Source: an uncultured Alphaproteobacteria bacterium
GTDB taxonomy: Bacteria > Pseudomonadota > Alphaproteobacteria > Rs-D84
DNA: 37,527 nt
Direction: 5' to 3'
Assembly: GCA_944389515.1 (NCBI GenBank)
Contig: CALXMQ010000010.1
Coordinates: forward strand, 1 to 37,527
Shown: in pieces, positions 1-7,832 of the stretch
How positions within the stretch are numbered: position 1 is the stretch's first letter
How the letters are laid out: each line of letters opens with the position of its first letter
Notes under the pieces: model-generated
What the model saw: only the letters and a program-made list of their open reading frames with translations
The model's database searches: none
What the model was told of the DNA's origin: nothing
Program-made: the position numbers and the translations under genes

Positions 1-1
1 T

Positions 2-1273
2 GATGAACTGTATAATATTGCCCAGGGTATATTCTTGAACATTGATAACAATATGTTAGAACAATGTCAAAAGGCAGCAGATGAAGCCATGATAAAGGTT
101 TGTGGTGATACTGAAAATTGCAATAATTTGACAGTTGATGAAAATATTGGTGCGCGTTCATTGGAATACAAGATTTGTGAATACACCAACAGTGAAAATA
201 GTTTGGATATTGATTATGCAAAATGCAGAACAGATGTATCACAAATTTTGGATACGGAACTGGGACGTGTAGAAGGTTCAACCAGTACACAACTGGGGCC
301 GGTTACACCGTTTGCTGGGGTTATTGATGGCACCATTTATTGGGAAAGTGTAGAAATTGGTGACGATGGGCGTTTAATCACAGTGGATCAGTATTTGGAA
401 AATATTGGTCAACCAAATATGGACAGCCAAAATCGTGAAAAAATATCATCTGAATTGGCGGTGTTGCAAAGCAGTATTGATACGGCAATAAATGCCGTAG
501 AGGCAGACCCCCAGGTACAATTCTGTATGACAGGACGTACCGTTCAAGGTGTAAATGATCGCAATGTTGTTGACCGCAGTGGCAGCACAACAGGGCGTTT
601 CCCAGAATTGACCAAACAAATGCGCATGATTATCGCAAATGCGGCATTAAAGGTTGCCAAGGATAATTATTATAAAAAGTATGACGAATTAAATGAAAAG
701 TTATTGCAAGATTATGCGACGATTGGTGAACGTATGGCTGAAATTCAGGGCGAAAATGCATTGGATGCACGGCGCGAAATTGCACGAATTGCATGCATAA
801 ACTTTGCAGATATGTCCAGTTTACCAAAATCACCAGAACCACCGAAAAACGCGTTTGGTAAAGTTTTGTCGGCGGTGGCAATGATTGGGGCGGCAGTTGC
901 AATACCGTTTACTGCTGGGATGTCAGGATTGACGCTGGTTGGCAGTTCGCTTGTTTCCACAGCAACCATCGCAACAGGAGCAGTTGCAACCGCAGCTATT
1001 GGTACGGCGGCCATAGGATTGGCAGGCAATGCCGGATCGGGCAGTGCAAATGGCGCGGATGCGTCTGCCCAGCGCGAGTTGATTGGTTCCAAGCAGTTGA
1101 ATCAATGGAATTATAAAGAAACCATTACTTCAACGTTTGAGTGGGACACATTGGTTTGTCACAAATGCACACGTACGCAACAATGTTCCAAAACCAAGAA
1201 TCCGCTGTTTGGGAATAAATATTGCAAAACATGGGCGGATGCAGTTGAATCATGTGTTGATGTGCAATTCTGA
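2..1273 (+). CDS. Cys-containing Gly/Ala-zipper envelope protein, 5'-truncated
   Basis: The frame is open to the first bases of the window, so the gene begins upstream. The TTG at 35 is probably internal. About 420 residues are visible. The N-terminal part has a Cys pattern (C-x8-VCG-x4-C near the start) resembling the Cys repeats of the secreted proteins at 19804-22594. The middle is helical and charged. A Gly/Ala/Thr-rich hydrophobic stretch follows, about 55 residues long and encoded near 870-1050, with many small-xxx-small spacings that suggest membrane insertion or oligomerisation. The C-terminus has a second Cys cluster (CHKC...C...C...C). I do not recognise a named family. By analogy with the intact relatives I infer an exported protein, but its signal peptide lies outside the window. 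An intrinsic terminator follows directly. Confidence 0.75.
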   Translation, partial: DELYNIAQGIFLNIDNNMLEQCQKAADEAMIKVCGDTENCNNLTVDENIGARSLEYKICEYTNSENSLDIDYAKCRTDVSQILDTELGRVEGSTSTQLGPVTPFAGVIDGTIYWESVEIGDDGRLITVDQYLENIGQPNMDSQNREKISSELAVLQSSIDTAINAVEADPQVQFCMTGRTVQGVNDRNVVDRSGSTTGRFPELTKQMRMIIANAALKVAKDNYYKKYDELNEKLLQDYATIGERMAEIQGENALDARREIARIACINFADMSSLPKSPEPPKNAFGKVLSAVAMIGAAVAIPFTAGMSGLTLVGSSLVSTATIATGAVATAAIGTAAIGLAGNAGSGSANGADASAQRELIGSKQLNQWNYKETITSTFEWDTLVCHKCTRTQQCSKTKNPLFGNKYCKTWADAVESCVDVQF

Positions 1274-1292
1274 TGCGGATGATAAATCCAGA

Positions 1293-1317
1293 ACGGGGCA
1301 GTTGCCCCGTTTTTTTA
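1293..1317 (+). terminator. Intrinsic terminator after the first gene
   Basis: An ACGGGGCA/TGCCCCGT inverted repeat at 1293-1310 runs into a tract of T residues, 20 bases after the stop codon. A second small hairpin (CGGGC-GTAA-GCCCG, 1337-1350) without a T tract lies between this and the converging HNH gene. Confidence 0.85.
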
Positions 1318-1355
1318 TTGTTCTGACGTAATACCCCGGGCGTAAGCCCGATGGA

Positions 1356-2543
1356 TTATTTATTGTTTTGACACAAATACGAATTCAGTCGATTGAATTT
1401 TGACATGGTATATTCGCGCAATTTCGTTTGATTATTTTTTGTTGTATGTAATATCGCATCTGGATATGGAACTGCATTATAAGTTTTTGGGGCAACGGTC
1501 AGTGTTCTGAAATTATGTTCTTGTAATTCTTCATTTTCATTAAAATACAGGTGTAATGATTGATAAAACATCATCATTTGCGATGAATCAGACATCATGT
1601 GTATTGGATAATCAAACGGCATGGCGTTCATTTTTGCAGATATTATGTCTGATAATTTTTTCTTTTGAGATTTTTTATTGATGGCATTTTTGATGCGACG
1701 TGAAAATTCTGCGATATCTGGGCATGGTTCGACACCGTATTGATTGGCATATATCATTATATCTTTGTGACGACAAATATCCAGTTCTGGTGGTGTACGG
1801 TCGGGCTTTTGCAATGTTTGTGCGTATGATTTATAAATTGGTGTACCATTTGTTGGCATTTTATCTGATAATAAAACGTAATATTGAAATGTATTAAATA
1901 AATCGATATAGCACCATAATCTGGTATGTTGTTGAAATAAAATCATACTGTGATACAGCCCCATTTTTGTTTCCAGTTCCAGATAATTATCAATCGGATT
2001 CATTGCGTAAAATGGAATCAGTGGATAATTAAATGTTATACTGGATATATCGCTGGGTGATTTTTGGATGTGTAATCCGTGTTGTAATAATTTAGAATCA
2101 ATGCCAGATGCCAATGCATAGTTAAATGCGATTTTATTCATGCCTTGCTGAAAATAGGTATTTTGCAAATCAAATTTATATTCAACAATTTCCAATGGCA
2201 ATTTGGTTGCATCGCAATGTAATTGGCGACTTAATTCCGGGCAAGATACAACTTTGCCTGATTTTATATTGGCGATATATTTTTGACCATTGTATATAAC
2301 GTATCCGGTACATGGCGGTTCTGATTTTGTGTTATTTGTTTTAGAAAATTTATCAATGCGACTGATAATAGGGTTGAATATTGTTGTAAATGGGGCATCG
2401 ATATATTTGCTGATATAATTATTACATTGTGGGCAACATATGTCTGTGGATTCATATAATCCACCCAACGCGTTTTGTATGACGTGTTCTTTGCTGGGGG
2501 TGGTGATTTCTTGATTACAATATATACATTTTGTTCTGGTCAT
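1356..2543 (-). CDS. HNH endonuclease family protein (HNH_5-like)
   Basis: This 395-residue protein has a treble-clef HNH_5-type motif at its N-terminus. A C6-x2-C9 knuckle is followed by the EH dyad (E19-H20) in a KEHVI context, the GG turn at 27-28, then a second knuckle ending C-x2-C-N at 37-41. In this family the His activates water for metal-dependent phosphodiester cleavage and the cysteines hold zinc. The remaining 350 residues match nothing I recognise. The gene stands alone, so a defence, mobile-element or repair role cannot be chosen. No Shine-Dalgarno is visible. The start is the only ATG before the motif and sits 9 bases after a good -10 box, suggesting a leaderless mRNA. Confidence 0.8.
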   Translation of the reverse strand: MTRTKCIYCNQEITTPSKEHVIQNALGGLYESTDICCPQCNNYISKYIDAPFTTIFNPIISRIDKFSKTNNTKSEPPCTGYVIYNGQKYIANIKSGKVVSCPELSRQLHCDATKLPLEIVEYKFDLQNTYFQQGMNKIAFNYALASGIDSKLLQHGLHIQKSPSDISSITFNYPLIPFYAMNPIDNYLELETKMGLYHSMILFQQHTRLWCYIDLFNTFQYYVLLSDKMPTNGTPIYKSYAQTLQKPDRTPPELDICRHKDIMIYANQYGVEPCPDIAEFSRRIKNAINKKSQKKKLSDIISAKMNAMPFDYPIHMMSDSSQMMMFYQSLHLYFNENEELQEHNFRTLTVAPKTYNAVPYPDAILHTTKNNQTKLREYTMSKFNRLNSYLCQNNK

Positions 2544-2552
2544 AATGATATT

Positions 2553-2580
2553 AGCATAATGCCAAATAAAAATTTGTCAA
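2553..2580 (-). promoter_or_regulatory. Promoter of the HNH gene
   Basis: On the minus strand, TTGACA (2580-2575) is followed after 16 bases by TATGCT (2558-2553). Only 9 bases separate the -10 box from the ATG, so transcription should begin within about three bases of the start codon. Confidence 0.55.
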
Positions 2581-2632
2581 TTTGGAATATTTGGATTATC
2601 AAAAGTGTGGTGCCATATATGAAAAAATAAAA

Positions 2633-2660
2633 CCCCACCAACAATGGTGGGGATTTTTTA
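2633..2660 (-). terminator. Intrinsic terminator of the outer-membrane protein gene
   Basis: CCCCACCA (2633-2640) pairs with TGGTGGGG (2645-2652). T-rich flanks on both sides let it work in either direction. It lies just beyond the stop codon of the gene at 2673-3476. Confidence 0.85.
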
Positions 2661-2672
2661 TTTATGTTTATT

Positions 2673-3476
2673 TTAGAACGTATAACGTGCACCTAATTTA
2701 ACTTCGTGGGCGTATACAAATTCACCACCAACGGTTGATGAATTAAATCTGTATCCGATATCCAATGCCCAATCTTCGTTAAAGTTGTATGCGGCACCGA
2801 CGCCAACCTGCCATTCAAAGCGATACAGGGTGTCATTGGCAACCTCTAATTCTTGTTCAATTCCATACAATATACTTAGTAACATATCAGCTGCTGCACC
2901 TGCAAATTGTCCCGGGCTGGCCAGTAATTTATCTTCGTCAATGTCGATTTCAACGGTTGCTTTTTGTCTGTAAACACCGAAACCAACGCCGGCACCAACG
3001 TATGGTGTCCAGTTTGAACCACCCAATTCGAAATCATAATACATGTTTAATAAATAAGAATTATGACGTACAGATATTGAGTTTTCGATTTCAGTTGGGA
3101 TATCTATGCCATTTGGGAAAAGTCCAGGTACAGATGTGTGAAAGTTCCCATTAAATATTGAATAATCATCTTCGGATGCACTGCGGATGGCAACTTCTAA
3201 TTCGGCGCGGACGTTATCGATTTTTACACCGGCAGTGATTTCGCCAGCAAACGCCATATCAAAGTCCATGTTACTGCCACCGTTTGGAATAAATGCCTCG
3301 CCAACAGTTGATAAGTCGGCTGGATTTATTTTTGATTGATCAAAGCCAACGCGTTTGGCAGATGTGTTTGCATCATCAATAACCAGACCCAATCCAACAT
3401 ATGGGGTAATTTCTGCCGCAAATGCAGATGGCGCAAACATTGCCGCCGCCATAAATAAAGCAATTTTCTTTTTCAT
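2673..3476 (-). CDS. Outer membrane beta-barrel protein
   Basis: A 267-residue porin-like protein. Residues 1-20 form a clear signal peptide (MKK, hydrophobic core, AFA cleavage site). The mature part alternates polar and hydrophobic residues and ends with an aromatic C-terminus (RYTF) typical of substrates of the BAM complex. It contains a TPYVGAGVGFGVY strand, a hallmark of OmpA-like/OMP_b-brl 8-strand barrels, and two more barrel proteins in this window share this type of strand. Role and ligand are unknown. A strong AGGGAGA Shine-Dalgarno supports the start, and an 18-base palindrome overlaps the promoter region, so expression may be controlled by a repressor. Confident as a barrel, not as to function. 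Confidence 0.85.
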   Translation of the reverse strand: MKKKIALFMAAAMFAPSAFAAEITPYVGLGLVIDDANTSAKRVGFDQSKINPADLSTVGEAFIPNGGSNMDFDMAFAGEITAGVKIDNVRAELEVAIRSASEDDYSIFNGNFHTSVPGLFPNGIDIPTEIENSISVRHNSYLLNMYYDFELGGSNWTPYVGAGVGFGVYRQKATVEIDIDEDKLLASPGQFAGAAADMLLSILYGIEQELEVANDTLYRFEWQVGVGAAYNFNEDWALDIGYRFNSSTVGGEFVYAHEVKLGARYTF

Positions 3477-3498
3477 TGTTTCTCCCTTAGATAATTAT

Positions 3499-3516
3499 TT
3501 AGGTATAAATACCTAA
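3499..3516 (-). promoter_or_regulatory. Perfect 18-bp palindrome overlapping promoter (putative operator)
   Basis: TTAGGTATAAATACCTAA is a perfect dyad located 22-40 bases upstream of the ATG of the barrel gene. A -35-like TTGATA lies at 3531-3526 (minus strand), so the dyad covers the probable -10 region. This is the position of a repressor operator. The regulator is unknown. Confidence 0.5.
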
Positions 3517-3549
3517 TGAAAACTATATCAAATAAACGCATAAGTCAAT

Positions 3550-3577
3550 GAAAAAACAACAATTAGCGTTGTTTTTC
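3550..3577 (-). terminator. Intrinsic terminator downstream of lpxI
   Basis: AAAAACAAC and GTTGTTTTT arms around a 7-base loop, with a T run on the minus strand, lie 30 bases after the lpxI stop codon. Confidence 0.65.
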
Positions 3578-3606
3578 GCGGTAAAAATGGTGTTTTTATG
3601 CATTGA

Positions 3607-4440
3607 TTATTCGTCGACTGCGATAATAAATATTTTTAATTCGTTTGCACGTTTTATCACAGCGTCACGATTTACCACAAAACATGTTTTTGTGTTGACC
3701 ACAATACCACGCAATTTTGCCGCCGCCACAGCATTGACCGTATCAACACCAATGGCCGGGATATCAATGCGTAAATCTTGGCCTGGTTTTGTCATTTTGG
3801 CAAATACCCCACTGGGGCGACGATGATTTTTACGCATTTCAACAACGCGTTCCAGCATTTTTGCGGTGCCTTCGGCGGCTTCGACCGCGATGACCTGTTT
3901 ATCGACAACGACAGATGCGCCAATATCCGCAGCACCGATTGTGTGTGATACGTCAATGGCGCGTTCAATGTCACGTGTGTCACGCGCAGTTGGTTTTGTT
4001 TTGGTTTGAATTCCGGCATGTTGAAATGCCAATTCTGGTGCCACGTCTTGGGCAGCGACAATTTCAAAACCACGTTTTTCCAGTGCCTTGTTTAATGCGA
4101 CAGCCATTGAATCATACCCCCGTTGATGTTTAAGAATACTGAATAATAACCCGATTGACCATAAATCTGGTCGAATATCAGACAAATTTGGATGTCCCAA
4201 TGCACCAACAAATGTCAGCTTTTTTATTCCACGACGTCTGAATTGGCGAACCGCCGGCCATCCGCCCCCAGGACGTACAGCAATATCAGGTTGCAGGCGT
4301 GCGTCGTAAAATGGTTTCAGACCAACAACGTATACATCCCACCCAGCGCGACGTAATGCATCGCGTGTTAAAAATGGCAAATCTAGTGCGCCTGCAATCA
4401 GTGCGATTTTTTTATCTGATTTTTTTGTCTGTTTTTTCAT
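3607..4440 (-). CDS. lpxI: UDP-2,3-diacylglucosamine pyrophosphatase LpxI
   Basis: This 277-residue protein matches the LpxI (DUF1009) family along its length. It has an N-terminal IALIAGALDLPF segment, a VGAL...RPDL stretch, then the characteristic C-terminal half: SHTIGAADIGASVVV, VIAVEAAEGT, TKPGQDLRIDIPAIG and a terminal GI-V-NT strand. LpxI hydrolyses UDP-2,3-diacylglucosamine to lipid X plus UMP in lipid A synthesis and replaces LpxH in most alphaproteobacteria. It indicates an LPS-bearing outer membrane. The gene is separated from the usual lpxA/lpxB neighbours, at least within this window. There is no Shine-Dalgarno. A -10-like TACCAT ends 7 bases before the ATG, suggesting a leaderless message. 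Confidence 0.9.
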   Translation of the reverse strand: MKKQTKKSDKKIALIAGALDLPFLTRDALRRAGWDVYVVGLKPFYDARLQPDIAVRPGGGWPAVRQFRRRGIKKLTFVGALGHPNLSDIRPDLWSIGLLFSILKHQRGYDSMAVALNKALEKRGFEIVAAQDVAPELAFQHAGIQTKTKPTARDTRDIERAIDVSHTIGAADIGASVVVDKQVIAVEAAEGTAKMLERVVEMRKNHRRPSGVFAKMTKPGQDLRIDIPAIGVDTVNAVAAAKLRGIVVNTKTCFVVNRDAVIKRANELKIFIIAVDE

Positions 4441-4447
4441 ATTTCAA

Positions 4448-4476
4448 ATGGTACGAATAAAACAAACTGGAATCAA
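4448..4476 (-). promoter_or_regulatory. Putative leaderless promoter of lpxI
   Basis: On the minus strand TTGATT (4476-4471), a 17-base spacer and TACCAT (4453-4448) precede the ATG by 7 bases. That places the expected transcription start at the A of the start codon. Confidence 0.45.
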
Positions 4477-4526
4477 GTTACATTTTATGATAAAATTTTA
4501 CTGATAAAATATTGGGTGAATAAAAT

Positions 4527-5288
4527 ATGAAAAAGATATCATATGTTGGAATCTTGGCCGTATTGTTGACTGGGCCATCGTTCGCTGGGTACAGTGACGA
4601 ACAATTTCGTAACGAAATTATCGAAGGGCTGGATTTAATTGGTGCACGTGCCAATGTGGATAAACCTGATGCGGCGCCTGGGGAATTGGGACTGGATGTT
4701 TATCAGACGGCTGATGCTGGGGTCAATGATGATATGCAAATGTTTATCCCAACAAAAATGTATATGCGTGCCGGTGGGGGATTGAATTTGCCGTTCGCCA
4801 CAGATGCTGTACGACGTGGTGATACAGAATATGACAGTGCTGGCAGTTGGACAACCCAAATTGGTTTGGGATGGAATTTGTCTTCGTATGTTCGTACGGA
4901 AATTGATTTCCAAGAATCTACGTTCAAGTTTTCAGATATTGATAATGATGCAACGTATCAGACGATTGGTGGTATGCTGTATTTCGATTTTGCACGTCGT
5001 TATGTTCAAATGGGTGACGTTACGTATCGACGCGCATTTGTACCGTTTATCGGAATTGGTGCTGGGGCTGGGGTATATAAATTTAATGGCGCCGGTGGGG
5101 CAGACGGCTTTGTGATTGCGGCGCCGCGTGCAACGTTGGGATTTAATGTTATGCTGAACGATTTAATTGGTATTGATATTATGTATCAATATCAAATGAT
5201 GATTGGTAATGGTTTTGGTTGGGATGTTCGTGCTGGGGGTGTGGATAATATCAGTAATATTATCGCGTCTTTCCGGGTGAATTTCTGA
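4527..5288 (+). CDS. Outer membrane beta-barrel protein
   Basis: A 253-residue protein with a signal peptide (residues 1-20, ending SFA-G). A short helical segment (about 21-45) follows, then a barrel with amphipathic strands, a FVPFIGIGAGAGVYKF strand and a C-terminal FRVNF, typical of BAM-assembled 8-strand OmpA-like barrels. It is divergent from lpxI and is followed after 19 bases by another barrel gene, so the two are probably co-transcribed and may form related surface proteins. Ligand and role are unknown. Confidence 0.85.
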   Translation: MKKISYVGILAVLLTGPSFAGYSDEQFRNEIIEGLDLIGARANVDKPDAAPGELGLDVYQTADAGVNDDMQMFIPTKMYMRAGGGLNLPFATDAVRRGDTEYDSAGSWTTQIGLGWNLSSYVRTEIDFQESTFKFSDIDNDATYQTIGGMLYFDFARRYVQMGDVTYRRAFVPFIGIGAGAGVYKFNGAGGADGFVIAAPRATLGFNVMLNDLIGIDIMYQYQMMIGNGFGWDVRAGGVDNISNIIASFRVNF

Positions 5289-5307
5289 TAACAGATGGGG
5301 AATAAAA

Positions 5308-5955
5308 ATGAAGTCTAAAATTTTATTTGGTATTTTATGTATGTTGCCGATTGCGGCAAATGCGGCGATTCCCTATCGGGTGGAACAGATTGATACGCCA
5401 GCGCAGGTAAATGTTTCTGGTACAGATGACCAGGCATTGGCACGTGTACACAGATTCTATGTCGGTGGGATGTATGATTTTACAATGTGGAATAATGGCG
5501 CAGACGATGTTGTCAGCATATCTGGAAAAAATACATCTTCGTTCGAAGCGGTTGTTGGTATGCGTGCGTTTGATATTTTTAGAATAGAGGCGAATTATAT
5601 ACGTACATCTGCAAAATGGGATGCGTTCGAATTGACTGGTGATACCGCGATGATAAATGCAATATTTGATGCGCGTATTGGTAATCTGTATCGATTGTTT
5701 TATAAACAGCGTATGGTGCCATATGTTGGTATCGGGGCAGGTATATCATGGAATTCAACAGATGGAACGTCAATCGAAAATAAAATAACACCGGTTTTGT
5801 CTGCGATGGCTGGGTTGGGTGTTGAACTGGGCGAATATTTTGCACTGGATTTTGGGTACAGATATATGTATATGTTTTCACCTGAATTTGGTATGATATC
5901 TGATTTCGCGCCGGCTGGGCATCAGTTCCGTGTTGGGGCGCGTGTACATTTTTAA
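5308..5955 (+). CDS. Outer membrane beta-barrel protein
   Basis: A 215-residue protein. Its signal peptide ends at about residue 19 (AANA-A). The barrel carries the VPYVGIGAGISW strand shared with its neighbours and ends in an aromatic residue (ARVHF). A GGGGA Shine-Dalgarno precedes the ATG, and it lies 19 bases after the previous barrel gene. The RNA methyltransferase gene begins 7 bases after its stop. The three genes therefore form a likely operon although their functions look unrelated. No specific function can be given. Confidence 0.85.
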   Translation: MKSKILFGILCMLPIAANAAIPYRVEQIDTPAQVNVSGTDDQALARVHRFYVGGMYDFTMWNNGADDVVSISGKNTSSFEAVVGMRAFDIFRIEANYIRTSAKWDAFELTGDTAMINAIFDARIGNLYRLFYKQRMVPYVGIGAGISWNSTDGTSIENKITPVLSAMAGLGVELGEYFALDFGYRYMYMFSPEFGMISDFAPAGHQFRVGARVHF

Positions 5956-5962
5956 TTTGAAT

Positions 5963-6895
5963 ATGAAAACGTGTCCGTTCTTTGGAATTTGTGGTGGATG
6001 CAAATATGATGTTGCAGATGCCAGATATCGTGCACAAAAATTATCTGAATTATCAAATTTACCAATAACAGGTGCCCCTGTTTGGGTGGATGTTGGCACG
6101 CGTCGACGTGCAGATTTTGCGTTCGCAGATGGCATATTTGGTTTTTATAAACATCGATCCAAGACGATTGTGCAAATATCTTGTTGTCCGTTATTATGTG
6201 ACAAAATAAATAATTTGATTCCAGAATTGGTATCTTTGCCGTGGGGTGGGGCAGGGTCTTGTTTGGTTACGTTGTGTGATAATGGTATTGATGTATGTGT
6301 GTCATCGTCGGTGCCGTATTTTTCATCTGAATTCAAAAAGGGTGCGGAAAAATTATCGGGGGTTATTCGGGTTACTTGGAACGGGCGTGATGTTATGACG
6401 CGTGCAATTCCAGTTGTGAATTTTGATGGGCATGTGGTTGAATATCCATCTGGGGCATTTTTGCAACCAACGGTGACCAGTGAACGTGCTTTGCGTGAAA
6501 TGGTTATCGGGGCGGTGGGTGGCGCGCGACATGTCGCAGACCTGTTTTGTGGATTGGGAAATTTTACTTTTGCATTAAATGCAGATGGTTTTGATATCAA
6601 TGGCGTTGGTGTTCGACGTGATTTGTTTACACATCCATTGACGGTTGGGATGTTGAATCAATATGATTGTATTGTAATGGATCCGCCACGTGCTGGTGCG
6701 CATGCCCAGTGTCGTGAATTGATACGCAGTAATGTTGCGCGTGTTATATATGTGTCGTGCAATCCACAAACATGGCGGCGTGACACAGGCGTTTTAATGC
6801 GCGGTGGTTTTGTGTTGTCAAATTTAACACCAGTTGATCAATTTGTTGGCAGTGCGCATTGGGAACTGTTTTCAGTATTTGTTAAAGAAAAATAA
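5963..6895 (+). CDS. Short TrmA/RumA-family (COG2265) RNA 5-methyluridine methyltransferase
   Basis: A 310-residue SAM-dependent RNA uridine C5-methyltransferase homologue. The N-terminus has the iron-sulfur ligand pattern CPFFGICGGC, with a later CCPLLC. The C-terminal half has the SAM-binding DLFCGLGNF loop, the DPPRAGA motif and the catalytic cysteine in VSCNP. The chain is short: family members are usually 400-450 residues. It has no TRAM domain, and only about 20 residues separate the second Rossmann strand (DINGVGV) from DCIVMDPPR, where relatives have about 40-50. The acidic ribose-binding residue of that strand is not obvious. Alphaproteobacterial relatives also lack TRAM, but this gap is shorter still. 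I chose the ATG at 5963 over an upstream alternative start inside the previous gene. The target (23S rRNA or tRNA) is uncertain. Confidence 0.8.
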   Translation: MKTCPFFGICGGCKYDVADARYRAQKLSELSNLPITGAPVWVDVGTRRRADFAFADGIFGFYKHRSKTIVQISCCPLLCDKINNLIPELVSLPWGGAGSCLVTLCDNGIDVCVSSSVPYFSSEFKKGAEKLSGVIRVTWNGRDVMTRAIPVVNFDGHVVEYPSGAFLQPTVTSERALREMVIGAVGGARHVADLFCGLGNFTFALNADGFDINGVGVRRDLFTHPLTVGMLNQYDCIVMDPPRAGAHAQCRELIRSNVARVIYVSCNPQTWRRDTGVLMRGGFVLSNLTPVDQFVGSAHWELFSVFVKEK

Positions 6896-6913
6896 AAATC
6901 CCAGGATGCGTAA

Positions 6914-7615
6914 TTATTCACGCCATGTGACAGAATCAAACATTGCGTTTATTGCGTTACGCAGATTTTCATCATCAAAAAATTGACTGCGTTGTTCTGG
7001 GGTTGTGTTATGTGTGGAATCTTCAAAATGTGGTATGTATTTTTGAACTGCAAAGTTTTTTACGCCACGTTTATGTAAATCGTTTGCGATTTCCATTAAA
7101 TCCATTTTTGTTACAAAACGTGGGTCGCATGTAATACGTACTTCGAAATCTTTGCCGGTTGACAGCCAGAAATCTAAACTGCGAATCATGTGGTCGTGCG
7201 CGATGTTTTGACCAACAAGATCGCCGTATTTATTGCGTGTGGCCTTGTAATCCAAACCAATCCAATCAACAACATCAGCCGCACGTGCCAATGTGTCTGG
7301 GTAAAATCCGTTTGTGTGTAATCCGATTGCGAATCCCAAATCACGTACGCGTCGCATATAATCAATCAATGCGTCGCCCTGCATCAATGCTTCGCCACCA
7401 GAAAAAACGACGGCTTCTAGTTTGCCGACACGGGATTTCAGCCAATCAAAAACTTTATCCGGGTCATATTCGCCATCGTGTACAGAAATCAGATGTGGAT
7501 TGGAACAGTATGCACAATGCAATGGACATCCAACCAGAAATAACACAGCGGCTAATTTCCCGGGGAAATCAATCGTTGTGAACGATACCAATCCACCAAT
7601 CTGAATATCTCTCAT
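6914..7615 (-). CDS. nrdG: Anaerobic ribonucleoside-triphosphate reductase activating protein (radical SAM)
   Basis: This 233-residue radical SAM enzyme installs the glycyl radical on the class III ribonucleotide reductase. The GCPLHCAYC motif gives the CX3CX2C ligands of the [4Fe-4S] cluster. It is followed by the GGEAL glycine-rich SAM site and a TNG strand. The N-terminus (IGGLVSFTTIDFPGKLAAVLF) is typical of the NrdG2 type (TIGR02495). It starts 3 bases after the stop codon of the small glycyl-radical ORF and is third in the operon after nrdD, so its substrate is encoded next to it. It converges with the methyltransferase gene, and I saw no clear hairpin in the 18 bases between them. Confidence 0.92.
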   Translation of the reverse strand: MRDIQIGGLVSFTTIDFPGKLAAVLFLVGCPLHCAYCSNPHLISVHDGEYDPDKVFDWLKSRVGKLEAVVFSGGEALMQGDALIDYMRRVRDLGFAIGLHTNGFYPDTLARAADVVDWIGLDYKATRNKYGDLVGQNIAHDHMIRSLDFWLSTGKDFEVRITCDPRFVTKMDLMEIANDLHKRGVKNFAVQKYIPHFEDSTHNTTPEQRSQFFDDENLRNAINAMFDSVTWRE

Positions 7616-7618
7616 AAC

Positions 7619-7807
7619 TTATGCAGCTTTTTTCATCAATTCACTGTGACGTTGACCAGCAGTCAGACTGTTTGTTTCTGTAAATGTTTTTCTTTCGCAA
7701 AATTCAGAATATTTACCAATGTTAAAGTTGGAAACAGGTCTGATAAAACCCATTGAACGTGAAAATACTTCACATGCTGTTCTTGGTGTGTTTTCTGTTG
7801 CTGACAT
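7619..7807 (-). CDS. Separate glycyl-radical domain polypeptide of class III RNR
   Basis: A 62-residue ORF whose core (CEVFSRSMGFIRPVSNFN, then GKYSEF and RKTF) matches the C-terminal glycyl-radical segment of NrdD proteins, with Gly20 as the expected radical site (SR-x-x-G-[YF]). The start is chosen at the ATG preceded by GGGAGGAAAACATT, a strong Shine-Dalgarno. Longer readings lack one. It lies 25 bases after the nrdD stop and 3 bases before nrdG. In several bacteria class III reductase is known to be split this way, so this is probably functional rather than a frameshift. The large subunit keeps its own zinc-binding end. Confidence 0.85.
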   Translation of the reverse strand: MSATENTPRTACEVFSRSMGFIRPVSNFNIGKYSEFCERKTFTETNSLTAGQRHSELMKKAA

Positions 7808-7832
7808 AATGTTTTCCTCCCTTTTTTTTGTT

